Source: Microcella sp.
GTDB taxonomy: Bacteria > Actinomycetota > Actinomycetes > Actinomycetales > Microbacteriaceae
Direction: 5' to 3'
NCBI RefSeq assembly: GCF_030645145.1
Contig: NZ_JAUSMI010000051.1
Span: forward strand, 1-50,749
Length of the DNA stretch: 50,749 nt
In this document: in pieces, positions 19,537 through 29,391 of the stretch
Layout: the number at the start of each line of letters is the position of its first letter
Position numbering within the stretch: the first letter of the stretch is position 1
Made by a program: the position numbers and the translations under genes
The notes under the pieces: generated by a model
Seen by the model: only the letters and a program-made list of their open reading frames with translations
What the model was told of the DNA's origin: nothing
Database searches by the model: none

Positions 19537-20580
19537 ATGCAGACTCTGCGACGCTTCCGCGGGAAGAACAACGAGGGCGTGCTCGCCCTCGTGCTGCTCG
19601 CCCTCATTATTACGATGTCGATGCTGAGCCCCGCGTTCCTCACTGCCGGCACTGCGTTCTCGACTCTGCGCAGCGCGACCGTGCCGCTAATCTTCGCGCT
19701 GGCCGTGCTCGTCGTCATCGTCTCCGGCGGCATCGATGTCTCGTTCGCGGCCGTCGCGATCTTCTCTGCCTACACAGCGGTCTCCTTCGCGATCACGACG
19801 GCACCCGACCTGCCGGCGGCGGCGATCATCGCCATGGCGATCGTGATTGGCGCGGGGCTGGGGCTCATCAACGGCATCGTCATCGCCCGATTCCGATTGC
19901 CGACACTCATCGTCACCCTCGGCACGCAGGGCATCTTCGTCGGCGTCATGTACACCTACATCGGAGCGACCTACTACGCTCAGCTGCCGCCGTCGCTCGC
20001 CGCGATGTCGTCGATGACCGTCATCGACTTCCAGACCGGCACCGGACGCGCCTCGCTGCACGTCATGGCCGTCGTCGCCATCGTGCTCGCCATCGTGGTC
20101 TGGTGGATGCTGACGCGCACGATGTTCGGACGCTCGTTGTACGCAATCGGCGGCGACGTCGAGGCCGCTCGTCGCGCCGGGTTCCGCGTCATGCGCACGC
20201 AGGTGCTCGTCTACGTGCTCGTGGGGGTGCTCGCCGCCATCGCCGGAATCGCGCACATGGTCATGGGCCGCAGCGCGAACCCTCAGGATCTCGTCGGCGA
20301 CGAGCTCGACATCATCGCGGCCGTCGTGCTCGGCGGAGCGTCGATCTTCGGGGGTCGCGGGTCGGTGATCGGCACCGTGCTCGGCGTCATCCTCATCCAG
20401 GTCATCAACAACAGCCTCCTGCTCGCCGGAGTGCCGAGCGCGTGGCTGCGCGCCGCGGTGGGCCTGCTACTCATTGTCGGCGTCGGCGTGCAGGCGGTCG
20501 CCGCTCGAAAGAAGGCCCGACGCGTGCACACGCTCGATGAGGACAAATCGGACCGACTCGTTCAGGAGGGCGCGGCATGA
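19537..20580 (+). CDS. Sugar ABC transporter permease 1 (RbsC/LsrC family)
   Basis: 347 residues, about ten membrane spans. The family hallmarks SGGIDVSFAAVAIFSAY and the EAA-like region GRSLYAIGGDVEAARRAGF are present, followed by GRGSVIGTVLGV. The ATG at 19537 follows the ATPase stop by one base. It pairs with the next permease as a heterodimer, and overlaps it by four bases (ATGA). Confidence 0.92.
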   Translation: MQTLRRFRGKNNEGVLALVLLALIITMSMLSPAFLTAGTAFSTLRSATVPLIFALAVLVVIVSGGIDVSFAAVAIFSAYTAVSFAITTAPDLPAAAIIAMAIVIGAGLGLINGIVIARFRLPTLIVTLGTQGIFVGVMYTYIGATYYAQLPPSLAAMSSMTVIDFQTGTGRASLHVMAVVAIVLAIVVWWMLTRTMFGRSLYAIGGDVEAARRAGFRVMRTQVLVYVLVGVLAAIAGIAHMVMGRSANPQDLVGDELDIIAAVVLGGASIFGGRGSVIGTVLGVILIQVINNSLLLAGVPSAWLRAAVGLLLIVGVGVQAVAARKKARRVHTLDEDKSDRLVQEGAA

Positions 20581-21721
20581 GCGCGAATGAGAGCCCGCCG
20601 GGCGCGCCCGCTCCCGGCGACGGGGCGCGGTTCAACGACCGCGTCGGGACGGTGACGCGCGACATCATCGGCCGCGCGAGCGCCAATCGGAAAACTGGGC
20701 GGATGGTCGTCGCGCTGCTGCTGGCGTTCTCGATCTTCGCGATCGCCAACCCCCGCGTCTTCCTCAGCCCGCTCAACCTGCAGAACATCGGGGTGACCGC
20801 ACCCGAGATCGGCATCATCGCGATCGCCATGATGCTCGCCATGCTGACCGGCGGCATCGACCTGTCGCTCGTCGCGATCGCGAACCTCTCGGCGATCACC
20901 GTGGTCGCGCTGTACTCGGGCATCGCCGCGAACGACCCGGCGCTCGCCGAGAGCCTCACCCTGCCGATCATCGTCGCGGGCGTGCTCGTCGGCATCGGCT
21001 GCGGCATGCTCAACGGCTTCCTCGTCAGCGTCGTCGGCATCACGCCGATCCTCGCGACGCTCGGCACGATGCAGATCCTCAACGGAATCGCCATCGTCAC
21101 CACCGGCGGCTCGACCCTCTACGGTGCACCGGAAGGGCTGACAGCGTTCGGGCGCACGGCGCTCGGGCCGGTGCCGATTCTGTTCGTGCTGTTCATCGCG
21201 ATCGCCGTGCTCATGGCGCTCTTCCTGAGTACCACGTCGCTCGGCCGCAAGATCCAGCTCGAAGGCGCGAACCCGGTGGCGGCGCGCTACTCGGGCATCA
21301 GCAGCCGCTCGGTGCTCATGAGTACCTACACGCTCGGCGGCGCCCTCGCGGGCATCGCCGGGGTGCTGTTCCTGGCGCGCAACCCGACGGCATCGGCCGA
21401 CTACGGCGCCTCGTACGTGCTGCTCGTGATCGTGATCGCGGTTCTCGGCGGCACGAACCCCAACGGCGGCTTCGCTTCCGTCGCCGGCGTCGTACTCGCG
21501 ACGTTGACCCTGCAGATCGTCTCGAGCGGCTTCACCGCGTTGCGGCTGTCGTCGTACGAGTACGCCATCGCCCAGGGCGTGATCCTCATCGCCGTGATGG
21601 TGCTCGACTACGTCGCGGCGAACCGACGACAACGACGTCCTGCCATCGAGGCGCCGCCGGACGCCCGTGCAGCATCCCCTGAACCGACCCCAGCGACAGC
21701 ACAGAGAGATACGGAGCACTC

Positions 21722-21725
<4 letters not shown>
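20577..21725 (+). CDS. Sugar ABC transporter permease 2 (RbsC/LsrD family)
   Basis: 382 residues. A 40-residue polar N-terminus precedes about ten membrane spans; hallmarks are TGGIDLSLVAIANLSA and GRKIQLEGANPVAARYSG. The C-terminal 35 residues are Pro/Ala-rich and disordered. It overlaps the DhaK-like gene (GTG at 21722). Confidence 0.92.
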
Positions 21726-22723
<998 letters not shown>

Positions 22724-22729
22724 ACAACG

Positions 22730-23365
22730 ATGAACGGCAACGAACTGAGCCAAGCGATCCAGAAATGCCTGGTCGTCTTCACCGAGCACGCCGACGAGCT
22801 CGGCGACCTCGATCAGGCACTCGGCGACGGCGATCTCGGCATCACCGTATCGCTGGGCGCTCAGGCGGCCATCGACGCCCTGCAGCTGCTACCTGCCGAG
22901 TCCAAGCCGACCGAGGTGGTGCTCGCCTGCGCCAAGGCCTTCGCGAACGCGAACCCCTCGACCATGGCCGCGCTCGTCGCGGGAGCGCTGCTCGCGGGGT
23001 CGCGTGTCTGGGCGGACACCGAGACGATCACGCCCGACCTCGTCAACACGTTCGCGATGGCGGCCTCGGAGTCAATCAGCCAGCGCGGCAAGTCGCAGGT
23101 CGGTGACAAGACGATCCTCGACGCGATGTTCCCGGCGGCCGAAGCGCTGCGGGACATCCCGAGCGGGCCCGAGCGGCTCGACGCCGCGATCGAGGCGGCC
23201 GAGCGCGGCGTCATCACGTCGAAGGAGCTGCAATCGCGCCGAGGGCGCGCCTCGTGGCTGCAGGACCGCAGCATCGGCCTGCAGGACCCGGGAGCGACCG
23301 CGTTTCTGAGGTTCCTGCAGTCGTGGAAGGCTGCGAACAGCCCAGCACGAACGGCGGTGAGCTGA
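22730..23365 (+). CDS. DhaL-like nucleotide-binding kinase subunit
   Basis: 211 residues, Dak2 fold. The three Mg-nucleotide aspartates are present in LDQALGDGDLG (Asp28, Asp33, Asp35), but the usual His after GDGD is Leu36. VGDKTILDAMFPA and RRGRASWLQDRS complete the signature. Together with the upstream subunit it should phosphorylate the imported substrate. No DhaM phosphotransferase gene is near, so ATP rather than PEP is the likely donor, although split subunits usually use DhaM. Confidence 0.85.
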   Translation: MNGNELSQAIQKCLVVFTEHADELGDLDQALGDGDLGITVSLGAQAAIDALQLLPAESKPTEVVLACAKAFANANPSTMAALVAGALLAGSRVWADTETITPDLVNTFAMAASESISQRGKSQVGDKTILDAMFPAAEALRDIPSGPERLDAAIEAAERGVITSKELQSRRGRASWLQDRSIGLQDPGATAFLRFLQSWKAANSPARTAVS

Positions 23366-23366
23366 G

Positions 23367-24254
23367 ATGGCGCGCGTCACCGTCATCGGCCTCGGCACGA
23401 TGGGCCGCGGGATGGCGGCCAACCTCCTACGCGCCGACCACGACGTGACCGTCTGGAACCGATCGGCCGGCCGTGCCGGCGATCTGCTCGAGCACGGTGC
23501 GCTCGAGGCGGCGAGCATCGCCGATGCCGTCTCCAACGCTGAGTTCGTGCTGTACTGCCTCTCGGACGACGCCGCGGTCCGCGATGTCGCGCTCGGGGCC
23601 GACGGGATCGCCGCTGTCGTGCCGTCGACCACGGTGGTCGTCGACCTCTCGACGATCAGCCCCGAGGCCAGCGCGGAGGCCCGTGAGGCCTTCGAGCAGC
23701 GCGGCGTGCGCTTCCTCGACGCCCCGGTCTTCGGGTCGAAGGGCGAAGCGGCGGCTGGCGGTCTCTGGATCGTCGCCGGCGGCGACGATGAGACGATGCG
23801 CCTCGCGCGGCCCGTGCTCGAGGCCATCAGCAGCTCGGTGCACCACATGGGCGGTTCCGGAACCGGCGTGCGCATGAAGCTCGTCGGCAATCTCATCGTG
23901 GCGTCGCAGCTGCTCGCGCTCGGTGAGTCGCTCTCGCTCGCGGCGAAGGCAGGGCTCGACCTCGATGCGGTGCTCGGCGTGCTCGCTGTGACCGACTTCC
24001 GTTCGCCGATCTTCGACGGCGTCGGCGCGGCAGTGCGAGCGGGCGACTACTCGCCCTCGTTCGCGCTGGCCCTCATGCAGAAGGATGCGCGGTTGATCAC
24101 GGCCTTCGCGAGCGAGCTCGACGCGCCGATCCGGGGCGTGAGCGTCGCCGCGGGCTACATCGATGACGCTATGGATGCCGGCTACGGCGAGGAGAATGCA
24201 TCCGCGCTCATCAAGGCGATCGCAGCACGGGCTGGAGTCGATCTGACGCGCTAA
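23367..24254 (+). CDS. NAD(P)-dependent dehydrogenase, 3-hydroxyisobutyrate/tartronate-semialdehyde reductase family
   Basis: 295 residues. The N-terminal Rossmann motif GLGTMGRGMAANL (8-20) is followed by DLSTISPE, the substrate loop DAPVFGSKGEAAAG and the catalytic lysine in GTGVRMKLVGN. Family members act on small beta-hydroxyacids (hydroxyisobutyrate, glycerate/tartronate semialdehyde, L-threonate). As last gene of the transporter-kinase operon, starting one base after the DhaL-like stop, it probably oxidises or reduces the imported compound. The exact substrate cannot be read from the sequence. Confidence 0.88.
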   Translation: MARVTVIGLGTMGRGMAANLLRADHDVTVWNRSAGRAGDLLEHGALEAASIADAVSNAEFVLYCLSDDAAVRDVALGADGIAAVVPSTTVVVDLSTISPEASAEAREAFEQRGVRFLDAPVFGSKGEAAAGGLWIVAGGDDETMRLARPVLEAISSSVHHMGGSGTGVRMKLVGNLIVASQLLALGESLSLAAKAGLDLDAVLGVLAVTDFRSPIFDGVGAAVRAGDYSPSFALALMQKDARLITAFASELDAPIRGVSVAAGYIDDAMDAGYGEENASALIKAIAARAGVDLTR

Positions 24255-24707
24255 CAGGTCTCGCCGCGCCCACGGCAGCTGCCTGCCGACGATCTCGTCA
24301 CTACGCGCCATCGTCAGCTGCGACTCGCCCGACTCGCCCGACTCGCCCGACTCGGCGTGCGCCTGGGTGAGCCGTTCCAGCAGCTCGGCGTCGACGTCGT
24401 CCGGCCCGCGCAGCTCGACGTGGTGCATCCACGTCGTCGGGGCGGGATGGGCGACCTCCTTGATGCGGGGCGATCGCAGCTCCTCCCGCAGCGCGAACGA
24501 CACGACGACGGGGACGTCAGAGGTCACGTATCGGCCGGGCGCCCACGCGAACGCGAATCCTCGACGAGCCCGGAAGGCGACCTGGCTCCTCGACACGACG
24601 ACGCGCACCCTCGCGAGCGGCGCGATGGCGGAGGCGAGCGCGCGGTAGACGGCGAGGGCCGTCTCGTCGTCGGCGAAGAACTCCTCCCCAGGAGCAGGCC
24701 CGGTCAT
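23427..24707 (-). CDS. DUF5655-domain protein with an abnormal antisense C-terminal extension
   Basis: Only the first 120 residues (24707 to about 24348) are supported: they match DUF5655 (FFADDETALAVYRALASAI, RVVVSRSQVAFR, SPRIKEVAHP, WMHHVELRGPDDVD). Where the domain should end, the sequence passes through a GES repeat encoded by a 9-bp tandem repeat, and no stop codon occurs until 23427. The formal protein is therefore 426 residues, its last 300 antisense to the dehydrogenase gene. A lost stop or local sequence error is likely. A TAGGGT -10 motif (24719-24714) ends six bases before the ATG, suggesting a leaderless transcript. Confidence 0.5.
   Translation of the reverse strand: MTGPAPGEEFFADDETALAVYRALASAIAPLARVRVVVSRSQVAFRARRGFAFAWAPGRYVTSDVPVVVSFALREELRSPRIKEVAHPAPTTWMHHVELRGPDDVDAELLERLTQAHAESGESGESGESQLTMARSDEIVGRQLPWARRDLLARQIDSSPCCDRLDERGCILLAVAGIHSVIDVARGDAHAPDRRVELAREGRDQPRILLHEGQRERGRVVARSHCRADAVEDRRTEVGHSEHAEHRIEVEPCLRRERERLTEREQLRRHDEIADELHAHAGSGTAHVVHRAADGLEHGPREAHRLIVAAGDDPETASRRFALRPEDRGVEEAHAALLEGLTGLRAGLGADRREVDDHRGRRHDSGDPVGPERDIADRGVVREAVQHELSVGDGIGDARRLERTVLEQIAGTAGRSVPDGHVVVGA
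24321..24356. repeat. 9-bp tandem repeat (CGACTCGCC), four units
   Basis: Three perfect units and one imperfect unit in head-to-tail order. On the reverse strand it encodes repeated Gly-Glu-Ser in the tail of the DUF5655 protein. Unit changes preserve the reading frame. Confidence 0.9.
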
Positions 24708-24776
24708 GGGGGAACCCTACGCGTCGTCGCGTCGCCCGCTAGGGTTCCCGGACGTCGTCGCTGCCGAGAGGACCCG

Positions 24777-25481
24777 ATGAAGACCGACCACTACGACGCG
24801 TTCGCCGAGGCCTACGACGCGGAGAACGCCTCGAGCCTCGTCAACGCCCACTACGAGCGGCCCGCGATGATCGCGCTGGCGGGGGATGTCCGTGGCCGGC
24901 GCATCCTCGACGCGGGCTGCGGATCGGGCCCGCTCTCGGCCGCTCTGCGCGAGCGCGGCGCCGAGATGAGCGGCTTCGACGGGAGCCCCGCGATGATCGA
25001 GCTCGCGCGCCGGCGGCTGGGAGACGGCGTGCCGCTCGAGGTGGCGGATATCGCCGAGCCGCTCCCGTACGACGACGAGTCGTTCGACGACGTCGTCGCC
25101 TCGCTCGTCCTGCACTACCTCGAGGACTGGTCGGCGCCGCTGGCCGAGCTCCGCCGCGTGCTGAGGCCCGGCGGGCGGCTGATCGTCTCGGTGAACCATC
25201 CGACCGTCTACATGATCAGCTACCCGCAGGAGGACTACTTCGTCACTCGGCGGTTCTCGGAGGAGTACGAGTTCGCCGGGCAGGCGGGAACGCTGACCTA
25301 CTGGCACCGCCCGCTCCACGCGATCACCGATGCGGTCCTCGCGGCCGGGCTCCGGATCGCGGCGCTCGCCGAGCCACTCGTCTCGCCCGACGCGCCGCCG
25401 GAGCTCCTGCCCCCGAAGCTCCGGAGCGGCGAGAAGAGCGGGTTCCTCTGCTTCCTGTTCCTCGTGCTCGAGAAGAGCTGA
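24777..25481 (+). CDS. Class I SAM-dependent methyltransferase
   Basis: 234 residues. Motif I ILDAGCGSGPLS (about 42-53), acidic motif II region SGFDGSPAMIELAR, and ESFDDVVASLVLHYLEDW for motif IV mark a UbiE/Methyltransf_11 type fold. The C-terminal part (YWHRPLHAITDAVLAAGLRI) forms the substrate lid. The acceptor is unknown. ATG at 24777 follows a GAGAGG site. It is divergent from the DUF5655 gene, and the shared upstream region carries an inverted pair AACCCTA (24713-24719) / TAGGGTT (24740-24746). Confidence 0.85.
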   Translation: MKTDHYDAFAEAYDAENASSLVNAHYERPAMIALAGDVRGRRILDAGCGSGPLSAALRERGAEMSGFDGSPAMIELARRRLGDGVPLEVADIAEPLPYDDESFDDVVASLVLHYLEDWSAPLAELRRVLRPGGRLIVSVNHPTVYMISYPQEDYFVTRRFSEEYEFAGQAGTLTYWHRPLHAITDAVLAAGLRIAALAEPLVSPDAPPELLPPKLRSGEKSGFLCFLFLVLEKS

Positions 25482-25488
25482 GGCGCGC

Positions 25489-25821
25489 CTACGACTCCGG
25501 GTCGTACATGAACTCCTGCACCTGCTGCGGGCAGCGGCACGCGGCCGCGATCCGCTGCGCCCAGTGGAGCGCCGCCTCGCGCGTCGGCACCTCGATGATC
25601 GTGTACCCGCCGTCGAAGGGCTGGTAGACCGGCCCGCTCACCGCGCCGTCGGCGGCGACCGCGACCGGCTCGACCTCCTCGTTGATGCCCCCGCCGAAGA
25701 CGTAGGCGCCCGCGGCCTTGATGTCGCGGATCACCTGGTGCGACTCGTCGACGACCTGCTGCCACTCTCCGTCGGGCACGTCCATGACGCCGCTCGGGAA
25801 CGAGATCACGTACTTGGTCAT
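25489..25821 (-). CDS. YciI-like protein
   Basis: 110 residues, alpha/beta ferredoxin-like YCII fold: MTKYVISFPSGVMDVPD at the start, a central VFGGGI strand and YTIIEVPTREAALHWAQRIA. Members are small dimeric proteins found fused to or near sigma factors and dehydrogenases; activity is unproven. The ATG follows AAGGAGAA. It is convergent with the methyltransferase, seven bases apart. GGATGCTCG (25841-25849) lies just upstream. Confidence 0.8.
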   Translation of the reverse strand: MTKYVISFPSGVMDVPDGEWQQVVDESHQVIRDIKAAGAYVFGGGINEEVEPVAVAADGAVSGPVYQPFDGGYTIIEVPTREAALHWAQRIAAACRCPQQVQEFMYDPES

Positions 25822-25970
25822 CGCGGTTCTCCTTCGGTTCGGATGCTCGGCACACGCCGCGGCGCGCGCGACGTTCCGGCGGTCCCAGCGACAGGAGTCG
25901 AATTATTTCGACCCCGGGCGTCCGAGGCAAGGCCGTTTTCGCATCGGTCGTGGGCGCCCAGTCTTGCGGG

Positions 25971-26312
25971 ATGAGAAAGCTGTACTACGCAGGCGGATCG
26001 ATCATCATCAGCGACCAGGTGTGCAAGGCGGTGCTGCGGTACGGGCGGGCGCTCGCGCGCAGCGGCTCGTCCGACCTCGTCGTCCTCCCCGCCTTCACCG
26101 AGAACTTCGGCAAGGGCGTCGCGCACATACTGATCGGGCCCGCGAGCCAGATGCTCTCGGTGCCCACCGCCGAGTTCGACGTCGACCTCGCCGACGCGCA
26201 CATGGTCGAGATCCTCGAGTCGCGGACCAAGGAGCTCGACCCGAATCGGCCGTCCTGGAGCGAGGACGTCGCGGACGTGTCGGGCCTCGACGGCTACGAC
26301 TGGGGGATCTGA
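25971..26312 (+). CDS. Hypothetical protein
   Basis: 113 residues, not recognised. The protein is soluble with a mixed alpha/beta pattern: MRKLYYAGGSIIISDQVCKA, a helix with RYGRALARSG, strands LVVLPAF and VAHILIGPASQMLSVPT, and an acidic tail ending GLDGYDWGI. Codon use is typical of the flanking chromosome. It ends five bases from the convergent UbiB-family gene. ATG at 25971 was chosen over the in-frame start at 25950, which adds seven residues. Confidence 0.65.
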   Translation: MRKLYYAGGSIIISDQVCKAVLRYGRALARSGSSDLVVLPAFTENFGKGVAHILIGPASQMLSVPTAEFDVDLADAHMVEILESRTKELDPNRPSWSEDVADVSGLDGYDWGI

Positions 26313-26317
26313 GCCCG

Positions 26318-28030
26318 CTACCGGAGGCGCCAGGGTGCGACGGCGTGAAGCAGCGGCACCGCCGAGACCCCCATGAGCACCCCGCCGAGCACCTCGTCGC
26401 TCGGCCGCAGCAGGATGCCGCCGATGAGCAGCGCGGCGAAGAGGATCGCCGAGGTCGTGCGGCGCACGCTGCCGTCGATGACCCGCAGGCGGTGCTCGAC
26501 CTCGGGGCTCCGGACGGCGAGCTCGCCGCGATCGATGCGCGTGGCGAGAGCATCCACCCGCTGGGGGAGCCGGGCGAGCGCGGACATGATCGAGACGGCC
26601 TCGCGACCGAGCGATCGAGCCGTCGCCCCGCCCCCGCCGCCGTTGAGGAGGGTGCGGGCGAAGGGGTCGACTGCGTCCCACATGTTGAAGTCGCGGTTGA
26701 GGGCGCTCGTGACGCCCGAGATGAGCGAGATCGTCCGGATCAGCAGGAGGAAGCTCTCGGGCAGCTGGAACGGCAGGGTGCGGATGACCTCGCTGAACTG
26801 ACGGGCGAAGGCCTCGAGCTCGCGCGGGTCGATGCGCGTGAGCTCGGCGACGCCCATGCCGCCGAAGCGGTCGAAGAGGGCCGAGATGGCGCGCTCGAGC
26901 TCGACCGTGTCGGCCGAGGGCAGCAGCACGCCGAGGCGCTGCGTCGCCGCGACCCACCCGCGGGCGTCGCGGGCGGCGACCGCGAAGATGAACTGCCGCA
27001 GCCCGTCGCGCAGCTCGTCGTCGATCTCGCCCATCATGCCGAAGTCGATGAAGGTGAGCGCGAAGCCGCCGAGCTCGCCGCCTGCCGCGGGTGTGACGAA
27101 GATGTTGCCGGGGTGCGGGTCGGCGTGGAAGAACCCGGCGACGAAGATCTGCTCGAACGTCGCACGCGCGAGCTCGGCGGCGACGGCGTTCGGGTCGATT
27201 CCCGCGGCCTGCAGGGCGGCGACGTCGGTGATCTTGAAGGCCGTCACGTCGGAGAGCGTGAGCAGTCGGCGGGCGCTGCGCTCCCACACGACGACGGGCG
27301 TGCCGACGCGCTGGTCGTCGGCGAAGTCGGCGGCGAAGCGCTCGACGTTGATCGCCTCGTGCACGTAATCGATCTCCTCGAGGCTCGTCGTCGCGAACTC
27401 CTCGACGAGTGCGGGCGCGTCCGTGCGCCGATTGACGAGCTTCACGCGCGAGAGCCAGCGGCCGACGCGGCGCAGCGCGGCGAGGTCGACCTCGACGATC
27501 TGCTCGATGCCGGGCCGCAGCACCTTGATGACGACGTCCTCGAAGCCCAGGTCGGCGGCGATGCCCGGCGACAGGCGCGCGCGGTGCGCCTGACCGAGAG
27601 AGGCGGCCGCGATGGGCGTCGGGTCGACGAACGCGTACGCCCGATCGAGGGGGATGCCCAGCTCGCGCTCGGCCTGCGCGACGATCGCCGTGAACGGCTC
27701 GGGGGCCACCTCGTCCTGCAGCCCCTCGAGCTCGCGCGTGATCTCCGGCGGCAGTACATCGAGGCGCGATGACAGGAACTGGCCGACCTTGATCATGAGC
27801 CCGCCGAGATCGGCGGCGAGGTCGTGGAAGCGACGGGAGAGCCGCTGCAGGCGACGGATGCGCCCGCGCGCCGCGAGACGGGCGAGGCCGAACCGCGGCA
27901 GCACGAGCTCGAACCACCAGGCCTGTACGAGCGCGCGCGCCGCGAAGCGCATGATGCGCCGGTAGCGTGCCCGCAGGGCCGGATCGCGCTTGACCTCGGC
28001 GGAGAGCGATTCGTCGCCGGGTGTCGGCAC
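26318..28030 (-). CDS. ABC1/UbiB-family atypical kinase
   Basis: 570 residues. UbiB signatures in order: KVGQ (Lys81-Gln84, in LGGLMIKVGQFLSSR), the Ala-rich loop AAASLGQAHRA, VVIKVLRPG, FFHADPHPGNIF (catalytic Asp-Pro-His-Pro-Gly-Asn) and FIDFGMMG (metal Asp). Two hydrophobic segments near the C-terminus (AILFAALLIGGILL and VLMGVSAVPLLHAV) anchor it. Such proteins regulate isoprenoid-quinone or other membrane lipid synthesis. GTG at 28030 is preceded by AGGAGGG and lies five bases after the PadR stop, so the two genes form an operon. Confidence 0.9.
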   Translation of the reverse strand: MPTPGDESLSAEVKRDPALRARYRRIMRFAARALVQAWWFELVLPRFGLARLAARGRIRRLQRLSRRFHDLAADLGGLMIKVGQFLSSRLDVLPPEITRELEGLQDEVAPEPFTAIVAQAERELGIPLDRAYAFVDPTPIAAASLGQAHRARLSPGIAADLGFEDVVIKVLRPGIEQIVEVDLAALRRVGRWLSRVKLVNRRTDAPALVEEFATTSLEEIDYVHEAINVERFAADFADDQRVGTPVVVWERSARRLLTLSDVTAFKITDVAALQAAGIDPNAVAAELARATFEQIFVAGFFHADPHPGNIFVTPAAGGELGGFALTFIDFGMMGEIDDELRDGLRQFIFAVAARDARGWVAATQRLGVLLPSADTVELERAISALFDRFGGMGVAELTRIDPRELEAFARQFSEVIRTLPFQLPESFLLLIRTISLISGVTSALNRDFNMWDAVDPFARTLLNGGGGGATARSLGREAVSIMSALARLPQRVDALATRIDRGELAVRSPEVEHRLRVIDGSVRRTTSAILFAALLIGGILLRPSDEVLGGVLMGVSAVPLLHAVAPWRLR

Positions 28031-28034
28031 CCTC

Positions 28035-28613
28035 CTAGCCTTCGGCGAGGAGGGCGTAGAGCTTGCGGCGCGTCTCGTCGAGGAGGGCGGCCGCGCGCTC
28101 CTTCTGCTCGCGCGAGCCCGACTGGGCGACCTGGGCGGCGGCCTGGGCGAGGCGGGCGCCGGCGCGCGGCACGGCGGCGGAGGTCTCGTCCCAGCGCGGC
28201 AGGCGCCAGTCGTGCTCGTCGCGGCGCGCGTGCTCGTGGTCGTGCTCATCGGACGCCGCGGCGGCGTGGGCGGTCGCCTCGGCGGCGGCCGCGCGGCCCG
28301 TCTCGGTGAGCGAGTAGACCGTGCGCTCGCCGTCGTTCTGCGGGTGGAGGAGGCCCTCGTCGGTGAGCTGCTGCAGCATCGGGTAGACCTGGCTCGCGCC
28401 GGGCATCCACGCCCCGCCGCTCGCGGCCGCGATCGTCTGAATGACCTGGTGGCCGTTCATCGGCTCGCGGGAGAGCGCGGAGAGCACGGCGACGCGGATG
28501 TCGCCGCGGCCCGCGGTCGAGGAGGAGCGCCCGCCGGAGCGAGGCGAGAACGCGTCGCGGAGGCCGTCGACGGCCTCGCGGAGGTCGAAGCCGGCGGAGG
28601 AGGAGCTGCGCAT
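28035..28613 (-). CDS. PadR family transcriptional regulator
   Basis: 192 residues. A 35-residue flexible leader precedes the PadR winged helix (about 38-115: GDIRVAVLSALSREPMNGHQVIQTI, ASQVYPMLQQLTDEGLL, ERTVYSLTETGRAAA). A His/Asp-rich linker (SDEHDHEHARRDEHD) follows, then a C-terminal dimerisation helix. The linker could bind metal. It is upstream of and coupled to the UbiB-family gene; autoregulation of the pair is likely. ATG at 28613 follows GAAGGG. Confidence 0.85.
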   Translation of the reverse strand: MRSSSSAGFDLREAVDGLRDAFSPRSGGRSSSTAGRGDIRVAVLSALSREPMNGHQVIQTIAAASGGAWMPGASQVYPMLQQLTDEGLLHPQNDGERTVYSLTETGRAAAAEATAHAAAASDEHDHEHARRDEHDWRLPRWDETSAAVPRAGARLAQAAAQVAQSGSREQKERAAALLDETRRKLYALLAEG

Positions 28614-28750
28614 CGGGGTGTCCCTTCGGGAGAGGGCGGCGCGAACGGCCGCCGTGCTGCGCTCGACGCTACGCCGCATCGCTGGATGCGCGCTCACCGC
28701 CGGCCGCAAGCCCCTGCCGAGGGACCTGAGCGTCTGCCTATGCTGACGCG

Positions 28751-29008
28751 ATGCTCTTCATCTTCGGCTCGACCCACCGCGACCGCGTCCTCGCCGACGT
28801 CCACTTCGTGTGCGAGCACTGCGGGGTCGCCGCGCCGCAGCAGATCATCGAGACCGCGACGAAGCTCTCCCTCTTCTTCGTCCCCCTCGTCACTCTCGGG
28901 CGCAAGCACGCCGTCGTGTGCGCGAACTGCGGGGCGGCCACGGTGCTGACGCGCGATCAGGCCGAGCACGGTCTCCAGTGGGCCGAGCGCAATCGTCGGA
29001 TGGTCTAG
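28751..29008 (+). CDS. Small zinc-ribbon protein
   Basis: 85 residues with two CxxC knuckles, Cys21-x2-Cys24 (FVCEHCG) and Cys57-x2-Cys60 (VCANCG), around a hydrophobic beta-rich core (KLSLFFVPLVTLGRKHAVVC). This matches the zinc-ribbon_15 type. The function is unknown. TATGCT (28739-28744) ends six bases before the ATG, so the transcript is probably leaderless. It is convergent with the MarR-like gene. Confidence 0.8.
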   Translation: MLFIFGSTHRDRVLADVHFVCEHCGVAAPQQIIETATKLSLFFVPLVTLGRKHAVVCANCGAATVLTRDQAEHGLQWAERNRRMV

Positions 29009-29011
29009 CCC

Positions 29012-29290
29012 TCAGAGCAGGTCGGCGAGCGCCTGGATGAGCTCGTCGACCGTGTGGGTCGCGTTCGACGGGTGACGCATGGGCTGCTCGGGGTGCAGCA
29101 CGTAGTGGTTGCGGCGGCCCCGGCGCTCGCGCTCGAGGTACCCGGCGGCCTGGAGATCGTTGAGGATGCTCACCGCCGACCGCGTGGAGATCGCGACCCC
29201 GGTGGCGATCTCCTGCACCGTCGCATCCGGGTTCTTCGCGACCTCGAGCAGCACGTGCGCGTGGTGCGTCAGGAACGTCCAGCCGGCCAT
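29012..29290 (-). CDS. MarR-like winged-helix regulator
   Basis: 92 residues, essentially one winged helix: HAHVLLEVAKNPDATVQEIATGVAISTRSAVSILNDLQAAGYLERERRGRRNHYVLHPEQ. There is no effector domain, only a short C-terminal helix (THTVDELIQALADLL) for dimerisation. It is divergent from an SbtA-like permease, with two identical-type palindromes between them that are its likely operators. TTG at 29302 would add four residues. Confidence 0.82.
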   Translation of the reverse strand: MAGWTFLTHHAHVLLEVAKNPDATVQEIATGVAISTRSAVSILNDLQAAGYLERERRGRRNHYVLHPEQPMRHPSNATHTVDELIQALADLL

Positions 29291-29360
29291 GCGCCCATCC
29301 AACCAGGTCGCCGCCGAGGACGGGCGGGAGCGGCGACCCGCGCCGCGTCGCCTCGACGGG

Positions 29361-29374
29361 TGAAGTCTGCTTCA
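29361..29374. promoter_or_regulatory. Operator palindrome 1 for the MarR-like regulator
   Basis: TGAAG-N4-CTTCA, 32 bases (about three helical turns) from the second copy. A -10-like TATTGT (29377-29382) lies between the copies, so binding would block the promoter. Confidence 0.72.
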
Positions 29375-29391
29375 TGTATTGTCGACTTCCG

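Noticed and set aside
25818-27917. A 699-codon reverse frame overlapping the UbiB-family gene and its neighbours
   Set aside because: It crosses three supported genes and is Arg/Pro/Ala-rich shadow sequence; the UbiB motifs are in a different frame.
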